Of a stretch of DNA of 8,543 bases, positions 6,850 through 8,543 are shown one piece after another. How positions within the stretch are numbered: position 1 is the first letter of the stretch; the number at the start of each line of letters is the position of its first letter. Under the pieces are notes generated by a model, which saw only the letters and a list, made by a program, of their open reading frames with translations, made no database searches and had not been told where the DNA came from. Position numbers and translations under genes: made by a program. The DNA comes from an uncultured bacterium (GTDB lineage: Bacteria > Bacillota > Clostridia > Lachnospirales > Lachnospiraceae), in NCBI GenBank assembly GCA_946061355.1, contig CAMGRE010000105.1, positions 1 through 8,543 of the forward strand. The letters run 5' to 3'.

Positions 6850-7848
6850 TTATCTTTCTGCTTTTTTGTTCCTTCTGCCGCTTGTATGATTCTCCCGCTT
6901 CTCATACAGCTCATAGGCATTGACGATCTTCTGTACCAGAGGATGACGCACTACATCCCTGCTGGTCAGTTCACAGAAAGCAATGTCATCAATATTACGC
7001 AGGACTCGCATGGCAACATCCAACCCTGACTGCGTTCCGGGAGCCAGATCTTTCTGGGATGCATCTCCCGTAACTACCACTTTTGATCCGAACCCGATTC
7101 GTGTCAGGAACATCTTCATCTGCGCCGGAGTGGTGTTCTGCGCCTCGTCCAGAATAATATACGCATTGTCCAGTGTACGCCCACGCATATAGGCGAGCGG
7201 CGCAACTTCGATCAGACCCTTCTCCATATTTTTGGCAAAGCTCTCAGCTCCCATGATCTGATAGAGTGCATCATAGAGCGGTCTCAAATACGGATCAATC
7301 TTGCTCTGCAGATCTCCCGGAAGGAATCCGAGTTTTTCTCCGGCCTCGATCGCAGGTCGGGTGAGGATGATCCGCCCCACCTCATCATTTTTAAACGCCG
7401 TGATCGCCATCGCCATGGCGAGATACGTCTTACCGGTTCCCGCCGGTCCCAGTCCGAATACGATCATATGATTGCGAATGGCATCCACATACTGCTTCTG
7501 ACCGAGCGTCTTCGGCTTTACCGGCTTACCGTTTACCGCATGACAGATCAGTTCCTTATCCATCTCGAGCAGTGCGTCCTCTTTCTGCTCCCTGCTCATC
7601 TCCAGCGTATAATCTACATTCTGTTCCTCTACCGTATTTCCCCTTTCGGAAAGTGCGATCAGACTCTTTAATACACTGCGCGCCCGGTTCACATTCTCTT
7701 CATCACCGGATATTCTGACTCCTTCATCCCTGTTGACGATCGTCACATGAAGATCCCGTTCTATCTTTTTGACATAACTGTCACATTTACCGAATACATT
7801 CTGCATATGCTCCACAGGCACATTCATCTTCACTGTGAAATCACTCAT
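6850..7848 (-). CDS. phoH: PhoH family ATPase (PhoH/YbeZ type)
   Basis: A complete 332-residue PhoH protein: an N-terminal KH-like nucleic-acid-binding region (about 1-75), then the PhoH P-loop ATPase domain. Walker A is GPAGTGKT (134-141) and Walker B is IILDEAQN (231-238). Further family blocks are MRGRTLDNAY (221-230), TGDASQKDL (260-268), which resembles a superfamily 1 helicase motif, and VRHPLVQKI (300-308). Members are cytosolic ATPases associated with RNA metabolism, and they are often genetically linked to ybeY, as here. The C-terminus is basic (RRNKKAER). The ATG at 7848 is 12 nt after the yqfD stop. A GGAGTAGGA stretch spanning that stop provides the Shine-Dalgarno (AGGA about 10 nt away, AGGAG 15 nt away), suggesting coupling to yqfD. 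All motifs are intact. Confidence 0.97.
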   Translation of the reverse strand: MSDFTVKMNVPVEHMQNVFGKCDSYVKKIERDLHVTIVNRDEGVRISGDEENVNRARSVLKSLIALSERGNTVEEQNVDYTLEMSREQKEDALLEMDKELICHAVNGKPVKPKTLGQKQYVDAIRNHMIVFGLGPAGTGKTYLAMAMAITAFKNDEVGRIILTRPAIEAGEKLGFLPGDLQSKIDPYLRPLYDALYQIMGAESFAKNMEKGLIEVAPLAYMRGRTLDNAYIILDEAQNTTPAQMKMFLTRIGFGSKVVVTGDASQKDLAPGTQSGLDVAMRVLRNIDDIAFCELTSRDVVRHPLVQKIVNAYELYEKRENHTSGRRNKKAER

Positions 7849-7860
7849 AAACCTGTCATC

Positions 7861-8543
7861 CTACTCCTCTGTTGTCATTTCCTGCTCTTTCGCGGGCAAA
7901 GGCTGCTCTGTCTGCGTAGTCACAAGCGTTCCTGTCTTTTCCACGACCGTAAAATCCGCCGTTAAAATATAATTCACAGAATCTTTTTTTATTGTAACAT
8001 CTTTTCTGATAATTTGTACCCCTTTTTGGTGAAAACCTTCCAATATTTCGTCCAGAAAATCTCCGCACATTTTTTTTACCTGTTCTTCCGAATGCTTTTT
8101 TTCTTCAATAACATATTCACGGTACTGACAACTTCCCACCGCAATCGGCAAAAACAGATTCTGCAGAAGAGCCGCCTGCTTTTCCTTAACGACACAGTCC
8201 ATTTTCAGATAATCCGGTTCTCCGAGAGGAGCCTTCCACTCTCTGCTTCCCACTCTGAGATAAGGGATCTTTTTTTCACGCCCCGTATAGCTTTTGGTCA
8301 GATAATGGATCGGGATCTTCTGCTGATAACGGCAGTCACATTCCAGATAGACATCCGCATCCGCCCTGCACAACAGATACTCCTTTATCGTTGCATCTTC
8401 GTTGTATACGGGAACCGCGCCGCTGACCAGAAGCTGTCCCTCCTCCACCTCATCATCTATCTTTACCGGCGGGACACCGCTTCTCGTTTGCATATTGACG
8501 ATCCTGCGGGTTTGATGAACGGCAAGGTCCATCTCTTCCGGGT
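7861..8543 (-). CDS. yqfD: Sporulation protein YqfD, 5' end cut by window edge
   Basis: The C-terminal 226 residues of a YqfD-family protein. The frame is open at the right edge, so the Met codon at 8532 is internal rather than the start. Family length is near 390-400, so roughly 170 N-terminal residues lie outside. The hallmark is the segment DLAVHQTRRIVNMQTRSGVP followed by VKIDDEVEEGQLLVSG, which corresponds to the conserved pattern DLVA...I..I.TR.G.P.VK.GD.V..G..LVSG. ADADVYLECD and SYTGREKK further match the family. In B. subtilis yqfD is expressed in the mother cell during sporulation; its biochemical role is unknown, and the protein is thought to be membrane-anchored through its N-terminal part. 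It ends with TAG, 12 nt before phoH, the usual neighbour. The final 25 residues, rich in Thr, Glu and Gln, look like a variable tail. Confidence 0.92.
   Translation of the reverse strand, partial: PEEMDLAVHQTRRIVNMQTRSGVPPVKIDDEVEEGQLLVSGAVPVYNEDATIKEYLLCRADADVYLECDCRYQQKIPIHYLTKSYTGREKKIPYLRVGSREWKAPLGEPDYLKMDCVVKEKQAALLQNLFLPIAVGSCQYREYVIEEKKHSEEQVKKMCGDFLDEILEGFHQKGVQIIRKDVTIKKDSVNYILTADFTVVEKTGTLVTTQTEQPLPAKEQEMTTEE

Noticed and set aside
1..8543. CRISPR arrays, tRNA or rRNA genes, insertion sequences, defence islands, or another undescribed multi-gene system
   Set aside because: No regularly spaced repeats, cloverleaf sequences, transposase motifs or inverted terminal repeats were seen. 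Coding fills nearly the whole window with recognisable core families, all on one strand.

Overview
The window reads as an ordinary chromosomal core region of a Gram-positive, spore-forming Clostridia member, most likely Lachnospiraceae. The support is the yqfD-phoH-(7TM-HD)-ybeY gene order, a SpoVB-type flippase, a BofC-like protein, strong AGGAG ribosome binding sites, a mid-range GC content by eye, and the use of GTG and TTG starts. The family-level placement is inferred from gene order and protein style, not from a marker gene.

All eight genes lie on the minus strand, so transcription runs from high to low coordinates. In that order they are: the 3' part of yqfD (cut by the right edge), phoH, a short 7TM-HD membrane protein related to PgpH/YqfF, ybeY, a 14-helix MOP/SpoVB-type flippase, a BofC-like single-pass protein, an HI0933/YhiN-family flavoprotein, and a COG2509-family flavoprotein cut by the left edge. 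Junctions are a 4-nt overlap, a 17-nt overlap, or gaps of 11 to 69 nt. I see no rho-independent terminator in any gap, so a single long transcription unit, perhaps with weak internal promoters, is the simplest reading. There is no gene-free stretch above 69 bases, and no tRNA, rRNA, CRISPR array or mobile element.

Functionally the right half is the conserved RNA and ribosome maintenance block (PhoH ATPase, YbeY RNase) with the sporulation protein YqfD. The middle holds envelope and sporulation-type proteins (flippase, BofC-like). The left half is a translationally coupled pair of FAD-binding proteins of unknown substrate.

The most notable point is the 7TM-HD protein. It appears to lack the large extracellular domain of canonical c-di-AMP phosphodiesterase PgpH, and its metal-binding residues are largely replaced (HD is HR, and the upstream HH pair is FL). 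It is probably a pseudo-enzyme kept in the operon. I found no evidence for a novel multi-gene system; the other findings are modest.
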